A DNA stretch of 64,000 nucleotides, taken from positions 2,852,001-2,916,000 of the forward strand of contig NZ_CP055481.1 in the NCBI RefSeq assembly GCF_013705725.1, written 5' to 3'. The stretch comes from Klebsiella sp. RHBSTW-00484 (GTDB lineage: Bacteria; Pseudomonadota; Gammaproteobacteria; Enterobacterales; Enterobacteriaceae). Under the pieces are notes generated by a model. The model was not told the origin of the DNA. It searched no databases and saw only the letters and a list, made by a program, of their open reading frames with translations. A program made the position numbers and the translations under genes. Positions 1 through 9,008 of this stretch are shown here, in pieces (within the stretch, counting starts at the first letter, position 1; each line of letters opens with the position of its first letter).

Positions 1-999
1 ACTTTGCCCGGCGACCGTCTGCTCGAGTGCGATTTTGACGATAATCGTCAGCGGCACCGATAGTAGCATTCCTACCGGTCCCAGCAGCCAGCCCCAGAAA
101 ATTAACGACAGGAATACCACCAGCGTTGATAACCCCAGTCCACGGCCCATAATGCGCGGTTCGAGGATGTTACCGAACACCAGGTTGATAATCAGATAGC
201 CCGCCAGAACTACCAGCGCGTCGTACAAACCACCAAACACCAGCACCTGCAAAATCGGCGGGATTGCCGCGAGAACCGAACCAATATTAGGAATGTAATT
301 CAGCGCGAAAGCTAACAGTCCCCACATAAAGGCAAAACGCACATCGAGCAGCACCAGCATTCCCCATACCACCAGGCCGGTTACCAGGCTGATGGCGGTT
401 TTTAACACCAGGTAGTGGGAGACGCTATCGAGTGCGCGCTGAATCGCCCCCATGCCTTCCACCGGCCGCGACATCAGCTGTTGCAGCTTGGCGGGTAGCT
501 GCGGGACTTCCAGCAGCATAAACACCACCGTCAGTAGCAGCAGGAAGATAGAGGACATCGCGTTTGAAAGCTGAGTGAGCAGACTGGTGACCAGAGTCAT
601 TACTGCGTTAGGGTCAATATATTTATTAAGCTCAACCACCGAAACGGTAAAGCCGAAGCGCTGTAACCACGGCGCAATGGTCTGCATCGGTTCATAGAGA
701 TAGTTGCGATACTGCGGCAGGGTACGCGCCAGCTCATTGAGAGAAGTCCCCAGCGAAGCCAACAGCACAACGGCAAGCAGGACAATCAGGCCCACCAGCA
801 GTGAAATGGCCAGCACTCTCGGCACCCGACAGCGCACCATAAGCTGAACCAGTGGGTTAATCACTACCGCCAGAAACAGTGCCAGCACGAAAGGGACGAT
901 GATATCCGCCGCGAAGCGAATGCCGGTCAGGATGATAACCATCATGCCGAGCATGATGACCATTTTTAAGCCGTTAAGCGTGATGATGGGTTTGGCCAT
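1..999 (-). CDS. tqsA: AI-2 exporter TqsA, 3' end beyond window
   Basis: Inner-membrane protein of the AI-2E transporter family; the E. coli member exports the quorum signal autoinducer-2. Reading the minus strand from the ATG at 997-999 gives an uninterrupted 333-codon frame that begins [14 protein letters not shown] and runs off the window start, so only about the last ten residues and the stop are missing compared with the usual length near 344. The frame is rich in long hydrophobic helices and carries the family-typical [17 protein letters not shown] segment in its second half. A GGGAG-like site precedes the ATG. It is divergent from mdtJI, as in E. coli. Assignment rests on recalled similarity plus gene order. 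Confidence 0.93.
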   Translation of the reverse strand, partial: MAKPIITLNGLKMVIMLGMMVIILTGIRFAADIIVPFVLALFLAVVINPLVQLMVRCRVPRVLAISLLVGLIVLLAVVLLASLGTSLNELARTLPQYRNYLYEPMQTIAPWLQRFGFTVSVVELNKYIDPNAVMTLVTSLLTQLSNAMSSIFLLLLTVVFMLLEVPQLPAKLQQLMSRPVEGMGAIQRALDSVSHYLVLKTAISLVTGLVVWGMLVLLDVRFAFMWGLLAFALNYIPNIGSVLAAIPPILQVLVFGGLYDALVVLAGYLIINLVFGNILEPRIMGRGLGLSTLVVFLSLIFWGWLLGPVGMLLSVPLTIIVKIALEQTVAGQS

Positions 1000-1210
1000 A
1001 CCGCTCCCTGCGAGAAAAAATGAGCTCTAATGTGTGTTTATTGTAGACGCTGGCAAACCTGGCGTCTCAGCGCTGCCCGTCTCTTTTAAAACGTAAGACC
1101 ACACCGTTAATAAATAATGGGTGGAACGATATCATAATGGCGATTGTTATCAGAAAAAACTAATCAAAATAAAATATCCAAGGTAAAGAACTGCAAAGAC
1201 TTTGAGTTAA
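1000..1210. other. remaining tqsA/mdtJ intergenic region
   Basis: AT-rich DNA between the tqsA start and the left end of the IS5-family element. In an intact locus it would lead into the mdtJ start, but that start is absent here. No convincing gene is present. Confidence 0.6.
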
Positions 1211-2406
<1,196 letters not shown>

Positions 2407-2699
2407 CTAGCGTAAGCGGTGGACATGCTGGCTTTATTTTGATGCTGGTGATGATAGCACTTTCATATATTTTCCTGGCCTTCGCGGTCAAAAAAATCGC
2501 CCTCGGCGTAGCCTACGCCTTATGGGAAGGGATCGGTATTTTACTGATCACTATTTTCAGCGTGCTGTTGTTTGATGAGACGCTATCGGCGATAAAAATT
2601 GCTGGTCTGGTCACCCTGGTCGCCGGGATCGTATTAATCAAGTCCGGGACGCAAAAAACGGTGAAAGAGCGCAAGGAGAGAACTCATGCAACAGTTTGA
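2407..2699 (+). pseudogene. mdtJ: mdtJ, 5'-truncated by IS5-family element
   Basis: Remainder of the small multidrug resistance subunit MdtJ, which with MdtI forms a spermidine exporter. The sequence resumes immediately after the IS right end with [15 protein letters not shown], corresponding to about residue 26 of the 121-residue E. coli protein, and then runs intact to the TGA at 2697-2699. The lost part holds transmembrane helix 1 with the membrane-embedded glutamate essential in SMR transporters. A hybrid frame from an ATG at 2337 inside the IS would add 24 unrelated residues, but cannot restore that helix. The 3' end overlaps mdtI by 14 bp, as in E. coli. Loss of MdtJI function is inferred. 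Confidence 0.9.
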
Positions 2700-3015
2700 G
2701 TGGGTTCACGGCGCCTGGTTGGCGCTGGCGATTGTGCTGGAAATCATCGCGAACGTTTTTCTGAAGTTTTCCGACGGGTTCCGGCGTAAATTCTACGGCG
2801 TAATGTCGCTGGCTGCGGTGCTTGGTGCCTTTAGTGCGCTTTCGCAGGCTGTTAAGGGGATTGATCTGTCGGTGGCCTACGCGCTGTGGGGCGGTTTCGG
2901 CATTGCGGCAACCATTGCTGCTGGTTGGGTGCTGTTTGGTCAACGTCTGAATTATAAAGGCTGGGCCGGACTTATCCTGCTGGTGGCAGGCATGGTATTA
3001 ATTAAACTTGCCTGA
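2686..3015 (+). CDS. mdtI: spermidine export subunit MdtI (SMR family)
   Basis: A 109-residue small multidrug resistance protein with four predicted helices. It partners MdtJ to export spermidine across the inner membrane. It begins [19 protein letters not shown], with the conserved helix-1 glutamate in LAIVLEII, and ends in [15 protein letters not shown]. It is coupled to the mdtJ remnant by a 14-bp overlap, with its ribosome-binding site (AAGGAGAG) inside mdtJ. Expression now depends on transcription from within or through the IS5-family element, because the native promoter and mdtJ start are gone. Confidence 0.95.
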   Translation: MQQFEWVHGAWLALAIVLEIIANVFLKFSDGFRRKFYGVMSLAAVLGAFSALSQAVKGIDLSVAYALWGGFGIAATIAAGWVLFGQRLNYKGWAGLILLVAGMVLIKLA

Positions 3016-3020
3016 TGTGA

Positions 3021-3044
3021 TGCTGCTCGCGAATGCGGGCAGCA
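3021..3044 (+). terminator. hairpin after mdtI
   Basis: Stem TGCTGCTCGC / GCGGGCAGCA with loop GAAT directly after the mdtI stop; one G-T pair, weak U-tract. Confidence 0.55.
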
Positions 3045-3120
3045 AAATCTGTTCTCTGTATTACTCTTTAAAAAGAGCCAGTTCGGCGCATCTCCCGGCT
3101 GGCCGTGATGAGGACAGAAC

Positions 3121-5277
3121 ATGATTCACTCGTTAGGTTGGCGCAATATTCCCTCCGCCAGAACGCTTTCCGTCATGATCGTCCTCGCTGGGGTCGGCTT
3201 AATCGTGTCTGTTATTTCTCTACTCTATCTCTCTCAACATCTGATAGGCCTCAAAGCCAACGAAATAGACAAACATCGCTCGGTGCTATCGGTGAATGGC
3301 GCAGTACAGACCTCGGTCAACCGCGTGCTGTCCCTGGTGCTGGATAACTCTATCTGGGACGACGCGGTCACTCAGACCTATGCCACGAAGCTCGACCCGA
3401 AATGGCTCTACAATTCATGGGGGTCGGGTTTTAAAATTAATAACCTCTATGACGGCACGTTCGTGCTGGACCAGAACCACCACGTACTGTGGGGATCGTT
3501 TCGCAGCCAGTCCTTTACTGAGCAGGATACGCAATTTTTAGGCGGTGGTTTCCAGACGCTGATTACGCAACATGCGGGAGAGCTACGCAGCGGTAAAAGC
3601 GCCTTTGCCGGGATTACGCGCACCCGTGCTGGGATTGCCTTTGTGGGGATCGGCCTGATTCGCCCAACGGTCGGGCGTTTGCAGGTTTATGATGACACCC
3701 GCCGCTACCTGGTGATCACCCGCCATATCAACCCGCAAATGCTCGAACGCCTGGGGGATACGTTTCAGATTCGTAATCTGCACGTCACGCTGACCGGCGG
3801 TGAGTACAGCAGCCCGCTGCTCACTCAGTCCGGGGAAATCGTCGGCTACCTGAGCTGGCAGCCCCGGCTTCCTGGCGCAGAGGCATCGCGAGCGGCATCG
3901 AACAGTATTCGCCTGATTGCTGCGGTAGCGGCGGGGTTGATCCTGCTGTTTATTCTCTTTAGTAGCCTTGGGCTGTACAAGCTGGCGCGCGGCGAAAAGC
4001 TGGCGCGCAATATCGCCATGACCGACTGGCTCAGCCGCTTGCCCAACCGTCGGGCGCTGATCGAGCGGCTTAATCAGGTCTGCGAAAAATCGCAGCATGA
4101 AACGCAAAGCGTGGTGTTTATCGACCTCGACGGCTTCAAAGACGTCAATGACAATTATGGCCATGATGTTGGCGATGCGCTGATCACCTATATTGCGAAG
4201 GAATTGCGGGAGCGCGTTCCTTCCGGCGGGATGCTGGCGCGGATGGGCGGCGATGAGTTCGCGATGACAATTAGCGGGGAGCTGGCAGTCAATCAGGCGT
4301 CGGCATTTGCCTGGGCGGTGTTGGAAATGCTGAAAGCCCCCGTTACCTTAAACGATCGCAAAATCTATATCAGCGCCAGCATCGGCATTGCCAGCGGTGT
4401 TCCGGCGACCTGCTCCAGCACCGAGCTGTTTCGCCGTGCCGATATTGCCATGTACCACTCGAAGAAAACCGGCAAAGGGCGCACAACCTGGTATGACGAA
4501 GCGCTTAGCGACGCGCGGCAATATCAGCTCAATATCGAAAACGGTATCCGCCAGGGGCTGGAGAATGAAGAGTTTGACGTCTGGTATCAGCCGATAGTCA
4601 ACGCCGACACGCTGGTGATGGAAGGGGTGGAAGCGCTGTTGCGCTGGCCGCGACGTCCTCAGGGGGCGCTGCCGCCGGATGCGTTTATCGGCATTGCCGA
4701 GAGCAGCGGCCTGATCTACGCCCTCGGCCAGTTTGTCCTCTATCGCGCCTGCAGCGACCTGCAGCCGATGGGCGACCTGCTGCTGTCGGTGAATATTTCA
4801 CCGGCGCAGTTCCGCGACCCGGAGTTTGAGTCACGCGTGGTACAGGTGCTTGGACGCTGCCATTTCCCGGCCCGCCGATTGCAGCTTGAGGTCACCGAGA
4901 GCTATGTTCTGGAAAATCCCGATCGCGCGAGGGCGGCGATTGAAAATTTAAAATCGCTGGGCATTGCGGTGGCGCTGGATGATTTCGGTACCGGATACTC
5001 CAGTATCGGTTATTTACGCAGCTTCAGATTTGACAGTCTCAAAATCGATAAATCGCTGGCTGGGCTGGTGGATGTCGATACTCAGGCGGCGGAGCTGGTA
5101 CGCGGTACCGTGCGTATTGCCGGGGCGCTAGGCATTACGGTAGTGGCGGAAGGCGTTGAAAATCAGCAACAGTTGGCGCTGCTGCGTCGTGCCGGATGCG
5201 ACAGATTGCAGGGGTTCTATTTCAGCGAGCCGATGCCCGTCGCTTCTTTACTACAGCTGCGCCAGCAGCAGGGCTGA
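3121..5277 (+). CDS. membrane GGDEF-EAL protein with CHASE4-like sensor
   Basis: A 718-residue cyclic-di-GMP enzyme. The order is: a membrane helix near residues 18-40; a periplasmic sensor region of about 220 residues resembling CHASE4; a second helix near 263-285; a GGDEF domain with the intact GGDEF motif at 376-380; and an EAL domain with EALLRW at 504. The EAL half keeps the expected catalytic motifs LSVNISPAQF, LEVTES, DDFGTGYSS, DSLKIDK and AEGVEN. The positions normally holding the RxxD inhibitory site upstream of GGDEF read PSGG, so product inhibition of a cyclase activity is probably absent. Both activities look possible; the net direction cannot be told from sequence. A GAGGAC site precedes the ATG. 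It stands alone between mdtI and the convergent ydgD. Confidence 0.92.
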   Translation: MIHSLGWRNIPSARTLSVMIVLAGVGLIVSVISLLYLSQHLIGLKANEIDKHRSVLSVNGAVQTSVNRVLSLVLDNSIWDDAVTQTYATKLDPKWLYNSWGSGFKINNLYDGTFVLDQNHHVLWGSFRSQSFTEQDTQFLGGGFQTLITQHAGELRSGKSAFAGITRTRAGIAFVGIGLIRPTVGRLQVYDDTRRYLVITRHINPQMLERLGDTFQIRNLHVTLTGGEYSSPLLTQSGEIVGYLSWQPRLPGAEASRAASNSIRLIAAVAAGLILLFILFSSLGLYKLARGEKLARNIAMTDWLSRLPNRRALIERLNQVCEKSQHETQSVVFIDLDGFKDVNDNYGHDVGDALITYIAKELRERVPSGGMLARMGGDEFAMTISGELAVNQASAFAWAVLEMLKAPVTLNDRKIYISASIGIASGVPATCSSTELFRRADIAMYHSKKTGKGRTTWYDEALSDARQYQLNIENGIRQGLENEEFDVWYQPIVNADTLVMEGVEALLRWPRRPQGALPPDAFIGIAESSGLIYALGQFVLYRACSDLQPMGDLLLSVNISPAQFRDPEFESRVVQVLGRCHFPARRLQLEVTESYVLENPDRARAAIENLKSLGIAVALDDFGTGYSSIGYLRSFRFDSLKIDKSLAGLVDVDTQAAELVRGTVRIAGALGITVVAEGVENQQQLALLRRAGCDRLQGFYFSEPMPVASLLQLRQQQG

Positions 5278-5281
5278 CCGC

Positions 5282-6094
5282 TTATTGGGCGGCCAGCGTT
5301 TCCAGTTTGTCGCGAAAACCGGTCACCGATATGGCTCGGTTATCCGCCCGCCAGCGATCTTTAGGTCCCGGAGCCGAACTCTGTACCGCAATAACCTGCC
5401 AACCCGCGTCGGTTTTCAGCAGCAGCGGGGAACCGCTATCGCCCGGTAAGGTGTCGCACTGATGCGACAGCACCGAGGTCTGCGCCCAGCCGGTCACCAC
5501 ACAATCTTCATGAGTGTAGAGATTATCCAGATGATCTTCCGGATAGCCGGACTGCGTGACTTTGCGTTCAGCGGTCTTCAGCGCGGCGGTCAAATCGGCC
5601 TTATTGCCGCTAAAAATGGGTATCGGCGTAATTCCTGAGGGGGCATAGCGCAGCATGATAAGGCCAAAATCCCACGGTGCTGCCGCGGAGGGCACTATCC
5701 AGCCATCGCCGTCGGCCTTCAGCCGTTTACCCAGCGATGGGTCAACCCGGCCTTCAATACCGTGAATTTCATACACCCATCCCCCTTTACGCGAGATGAA
5801 GCGCAGCGCGACGGGTTTATCCGGCTTGCCTTTGGGCGGCGTAAGCAGGCAGTGCCCGGCGGTCAGCGCCAGATTGGGCGCAATCAGCGTGGCGGTGCAG
5901 AGGTTGCCGCTGGCGGTTTCCAGTTGCCCGATAGCGTCCCACGGTGTATCTGTGGGGTTATTCACCGGTTTACGATCATCATGACCGAAAAACAGCGTCT
6001 TAATATCTTTTGCACTCATGCCATCATCATCAGCCTGAGCTAGCGCGGGAAATAGACAAAATGAACACAGTAATAACAGTACGTCTCTACGCAT
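5282..6094 (-). CDS. ydgD: periplasmic trypsin-like serine protease homologue YdgD
   Basis: A 270-residue S1-family protease homologue of unknown substrate. A signal peptide ([21 protein letters not shown]) directs it to the periplasm. The catalytic triad is readable as TAGHC (His), PWDFGLIML (Asp) and LPGDSGSPL (Ser), and several cysteines could pair. Length and position next to mdtJI match E. coli ydgD, with the diguanylate cyclase gene inserted between. It converges on that gene, with only four bases between the stops. Confidence 0.9.
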   Translation of the reverse strand: MRRDVLLLLCSFCLFPALAQADDDGMSAKDIKTLFFGHDDRKPVNNPTDTPWDAIGQLETASGNLCTATLIAPNLALTAGHCLLTPPKGKPDKPVALRFISRKGGWVYEIHGIEGRVDPSLGKRLKADGDGWIVPSAAAPWDFGLIMLRYAPSGITPIPIFSGNKADLTAALKTAERKVTQSGYPEDHLDNLYTHEDCVVTGWAQTSVLSHQCDTLPGDSGSPLLLKTDAGWQVIAVQSSAPGPKDRWRADNRAISVTGFRDKLETLAAQ

Positions 6095-6578
6095 ATCACT
6101 CTCTGGGGAGTTAATTATGTATATTGAAAGTAGCAGCAGATTTAAGTTTATGAAAGTTAAGAATAATTTTAATGAAGCCCTAACGCCCGTAAAAGCAGAA
6201 AAAACAGTCTTTTTTACGTAGGCGAATAGCGTAATTTCAAACGGTTAACATCGATTTTCTGCTGCGTTATTTCCGCAGAAACAGGGGCCGGAAGCAACAT
6301 AAATCGTGTATCCGAACGTACAGCATCCTGCGCGGGGTAAAAAGCTTTCTTACTACAGATTTTTCTTAAGGTGAGTGTTCCAGAGGGCGATGTTACTGGT
6401 TAAACAAGAGCTATCTATAAAAGAAAAAATACTTCTTTACCTGTTACTCAATTACTTTCAAAGCGAAACATTTTCTCACCCAAAACGTTGTTATTGCTAT
6501 CACCTTGTTGAGCAAATAGAGATGTTGTCCCGGCGATGATATCTGCAATCTCTCATTACCCGATGTACGGGAGGGTCT
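6095..6578. other. AT-rich intergenic region without a recognised gene
   Basis: About 480 bp between ydgD and the EamA-like fragment. No frame with a good start site and no clear hairpin or operator was seen. The ydgD promoter must lie at its left end. Confidence 0.5.
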
Positions 6579-6683
6579 ATGTCTAAACAAGGTATTCGCG
6601 CATTAGTTTACGTTTCTCTGGTGTCCGCCATGATTTGGGGCACCACGGGTTATCTGCTGGTCACGGCGGTTCATGTCTTGTAA
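6579..6683 (+). pseudogene. N-terminal relic of an EamA/DMT-family transporter
   Basis: A 34-codon frame with a good ribosome-binding site (GGGAGGG) begins MSKQGIRALVYVSLVSAMIW followed by GTTGYLL. The AMIWGTTG stretch is typical of the first helix of EamA-type drug/metabolite transporters, which normally span about 300 residues. The frame breaks off after one helix and its end overlaps the 3' end of the convergent LysR gene by 13 bp. I read it as the stub left when the rest of the gene was replaced by the LysR/LysE pair; a genuine one-helix small protein is the alternative. Confidence 0.55.
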
Positions 6684-7597
6684 AAAGGCGCTTGCCCCAG
6701 GCGAGTGATACTGTCAGGGAGAGGCTCGGGAACATGCTGATGCAAAAAGTCGTGCAGCAATGCGATGGGCTGTGAGTTAAGCGTGTTTTTGGGCCACACC
6801 AGATAGTATCCCTCGCCGGTGGCAACGGCTGTCGAAAAAGGCAGCGCCAGCAGTCCGGCGCGGATCGCGGGTAGATTGAGCAGCAGATCGCCAATACTGA
6901 CGCCATGGCCGCTCATGGCTGCCATGGTGCCTTGTTCCAGGGTATCAAAAACTAAGCCCTGACTAATATTCGGCTGTTGTTGTTGCCCGCAATATTGCAG
7001 CCACCGCCGCCAGTCCCGACGATCGGTCGAAGGGTGAATCAGCGTGCAGGTGGCTAAGTCCTGCTGGGCTTTTTGTTGCATCCCCGGTGCGCAAAGCGGG
7101 ATGAGCCATTCGGCAAACAGCAGACTACAGACATTATCGTCGCCAAAATTACCGTCGCCGAGCAGGATCGCGCAGTCAAACGGCTCTTGAGCGAAATCGA
7201 CGCAGTCCCGATCCATCCACAGGCTACTCATTTCGACTTCCGGGCGCTGATGCTGCTGGCGAAACTGTTGCAGAACGTCCAGTAACCAGCGCATGGTGAG
7301 GGTGGACGGCGCTTTCAGCCGTAGCTTTCCCGCCTGACGGCGCAGGGTCTGGCAGGCCCGGTCAATCGCCGAGAAACTCTCTTCTAATGCTTTCGCCAGC
7401 TGCCGTCCTGCGTCGGTAACCGTGACTTTTGGCCCATGGCGAAAAAAGAGCTGGCACTCAAACCACGCTTCCAGGGTGCTGACATGGCGGCTGATGGCTC
7501 CGGGCGTGACGTGTAGCGCGGCGGCGGCCTTGCTAAATGAGCCAAGACGCGCGGCGGTTTCAAAGGCGCGCAGAGCGTAGAGCGGCGGCATCGACAT
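6671..7597 (-). CDS. LysR-family transcriptional regulator (GcvA-like)
   Basis: A 308-residue LysR regulator. The N-terminal winged helix-turn-helix reads ALRAFETAARLGSFSKAAAALHVTPGAISRHVSTLE, the arrangement seen in the GcvA/AmpR branch, followed by a substrate-binding domain from about residue 95. It is divergent from a LysE/RhtB exporter gene 117 bp away, a layout in which the regulator usually controls the exporter in response to its substrate. A 9-bp inverted repeat lies between the two genes. The effector is unknown. Confidence 0.88.
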   Translation of the reverse strand: MSMPPLYALRAFETAARLGSFSKAAAALHVTPGAISRHVSTLEAWFECQLFFRHGPKVTVTDAGRQLAKALEESFSAIDRACQTLRRQAGKLRLKAPSTLTMRWLLDVLQQFRQQHQRPEVEMSSLWMDRDCVDFAQEPFDCAILLGDGNFGDDNVCSLLFAEWLIPLCAPGMQQKAQQDLATCTLIHPSTDRRDWRRWLQYCGQQQQPNISQGLVFDTLEQGTMAAMSGHGVSIGDLLLNLPAIRAGLLALPFSTAVATGEGYYLVWPKNTLNSQPIALLHDFLHQHVPEPLPDSITRLGQAPFYKT

Positions 7598-7637
7598 CGA
7601 CTATTACTCTCTATATTGAGTAAAACTCACATTGAAG

Positions 7638-7706
7638 CTCACTATTTGTCGTTTTTCAACTCTGAAATCAAGGCGGAATATAGCGTCTTTATCATTGAAT
7701 AGTGAG
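7638..7706. promoter_or_regulatory. candidate LysR operator between regulator and exporter
   Basis: CTCACTATT at 7638-7646 and its exact inverse AATAGTGAG at 7698-7706 flank the middle of the 117-bp divergent intergenic region. A further CTCACAT copy lies just upstream at about 7626. The arrangement suggests paired regulator sites; not tested. Confidence 0.5.
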
Positions 7707-7714
7707 TTCAGTTC

Positions 7715-8323
7715 ATGGATTTTTCATTGCTTGCAGCCTACTGCCTGACGGTACTGGCGCTGATTGCCACGCCGGGGCCGGTGGTGTTATTGGTCACCGG
7801 AGCCGCGGCGCGCGAAGGGTATGCCAGCGCGGTACGCACAATGGTCGGGGGAAATCTGGCTTCGTTAGTATTGATTGCCGCGGCAGCCGCGATGCTGACG
7901 GGGCTGGTGGCGTTAGATCCACGAGCGTTGACGCTGCTGGCGATTGCCGGGTCGCTGTATATCATCAAGCTTGCGTTGAGTATGTTGCGCGAGAGAGCGG
8001 CACCAGGGAGCGTATCGGTGAAACGGAGCGGGGTGATGGCAGGGTTTGTGACGGCGCTAAGCAACCCGAAAGATATTCTCTTTTTTGCCGCTTTTTTTCC
8101 GCAGTTTATTCATATCACCGCCAGTATCGGTTTGAGTCTGGGGCTGTTGACAATGGTGTGGGTGATTATCGACCTGAGCGTACTGTCGCTCTATATTCTG
8201 GCGATTCGTCGCTGGTTAACGGCGCACTATGCGAGGAAGTTGACCACGGTGTCGGCGCTATTCTTGTTGTTTTTGGCCCTGTATGGCCTGGGCTATAACC
8301 TCTGGCGGCTAACGGTTCAATAG
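7715..8323 (+). CDS. LysE/RhtB-family amino-acid exporter
   Basis: A 202-residue inner-membrane exporter with about six hydrophobic helices. The N-terminal ALIATPGPVVLLVTGAAAREGY is the diagnostic LysE/RhtB signature, and the central LSNPKDILFFAAFFPQF is the second conserved block of the family. Related proteins export homoserine, threonine, leucine or similar amino acids; the substrate here is not predictable. It is divergent from a LysR gene that probably regulates it. Its stop overlaps the end of convergent ydgU by a few bases. Confidence 0.88.
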   Translation: MDFSLLAAYCLTVLALIATPGPVVLLVTGAAAREGYASAVRTMVGGNLASLVLIAAAAAMLTGLVALDPRALTLLAIAGSLYIIKLALSMLRERAAPGSVSVKRSGVMAGFVTALSNPKDILFFAAFFPQFIHITASIGLSLGLLTMVWVIIDLSVLSLYILAIRRWLTAHYARKLTTVSALFLLFLALYGLGYNLWRLTVQ

Positions 8324-8400
8324 AGGAAAAAGCGGCTGGCGATCAGCGCGCAGATAATCAGTAATATCAGGATGAGCTCAAAACGATAGCGCCGCAGCAT
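8317..8400 (-). CDS. ydgU: small membrane protein YdgU
   Basis: A 27-residue frame on the minus strand, starting MLRRYRFELILILLIICALI and ending ASRFFLY. It is one hydrophobic helix with a positive N-terminus and closely resembles E. coli YdgU, which also lies just downstream of asr. A GGAGAG ribosome-binding site precedes the ATG at 8398-8400. An intrinsic terminator separates it from asr, so its expression probably needs read-through from the acid-induced asr promoter. Function unknown. Confidence 0.85.
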   Translation of the reverse strand: MLRRYRFELILILLIICALIASRFFLY

Positions 8401-8411
8401 GGTGCTCTCCA

Positions 8412-8438
8412 GAAAAAAACGGCGCTGAAGCAGCGCCG
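8412..8438 (-). terminator. terminator or attenuator between asr and ydgU
   Basis: On the minus strand, CGGCGCTG-CTT-CAGCGCCG followed by seven T residues: a strong intrinsic terminator for asr just ahead of the ydgU start. Confidence 0.85.
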
Positions 8439-8468
8439 ATATCATATCAAACAGCCTAACCGGGGAGA

Positions 8469-8834
8469 TTAAGCAGCCGGTTGTGCAGCAGGTTTAGCGG
8501 TGTTGTGTTTGGTCGTTTTGTGGTGCTTTTTAGCTGCCTGTGCTTTCTGAGCTACAGGTTTAGTGGCGGCTTTTTTGTGTTTTTTAGCGGCCTGGGCTTT
8601 CTGGGCAGCAGCGGGTTTGGCTTCTGCTTTTTTGTGTTTTTTAGCAGCCTGAGCTTTCTGCTCTGCGGCCGGTTTGGCAGCGGCTTTGTGGTGTTTTTTG
8701 TGATGAGTGGTTTTCGCGGTGGTGCTGTGGGTTGCAGCAGCCGGAGCCGGAGTGGTGGTGGCAGCATCGGCAGCGAAAGCAACAGAAGACAGACCCATTG
8801 CAGCGGCAACGACCAGAGCTAATACTTTTTTCAT
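8469..8834 (-). CDS. asr: acid-shock protein Asr
   Basis: A 121-residue periplasmic, very basic protein induced by acid in E. coli, where it is cleaved to a short form and supports acid survival. It has a signal peptide ending SVAFAA, then low-complexity lysine/alanine/histidine sequence. The repeat unit [11 protein letters not shown] occurs three times, the last copy varying at its end (KKHHK), after a [10 protein letters not shown] block. Repeat number varies between species. A near-consensus RstA box lies upstream, and a terminator followed by ydgU lies downstream. Confidence 0.95.
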   Translation of the reverse strand: MKKVLALVVAAAMGLSSVAFAADAATTTPAPAAATHSTTAKTTHHKKHHKAAAKPAAEQKAQAAKKHKKAEAKPAAAQKAQAAKKHKKAATKPVAQKAQAAKKHHKTTKHNTAKPAAQPAA

Positions 8835-8938
8835 TCTGATATCCTCGAAAAGGTTTCTTGTTTCAACCCCACTGCGGGGCCGTTGAAAGAACTATATGCT
8901 TGTCTTATCGAGGTTTCCGTGAGTGTTTGGTTTCGGCG

Positions 8939-8952
8939 TGTAACGGTATGTA
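8939..8952 (-). promoter_or_regulatory. candidate RstA box upstream of asr
   Basis: The minus strand reads TACATACCGTTACA, one mismatch from the RstA consensus TACATNTNGTTACA. RstA is a known activator of asr. The site is about 105 bp upstream of the asr start. Confidence 0.6.
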
Positions 8953-9008
8953 CAACGCCTCTGAACAAAGACGGAATAAGGCGTCGGGGAGATCCGACGC
9001 CGCTGCTT

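Noticed and set aside
8481..8822. Open 113-codon plus-strand frame antisense to asr
   Set aside because: Shadow of the repetitive asr sequence; composition is skewed to Phe, Ser and Gly and no start site is evident.
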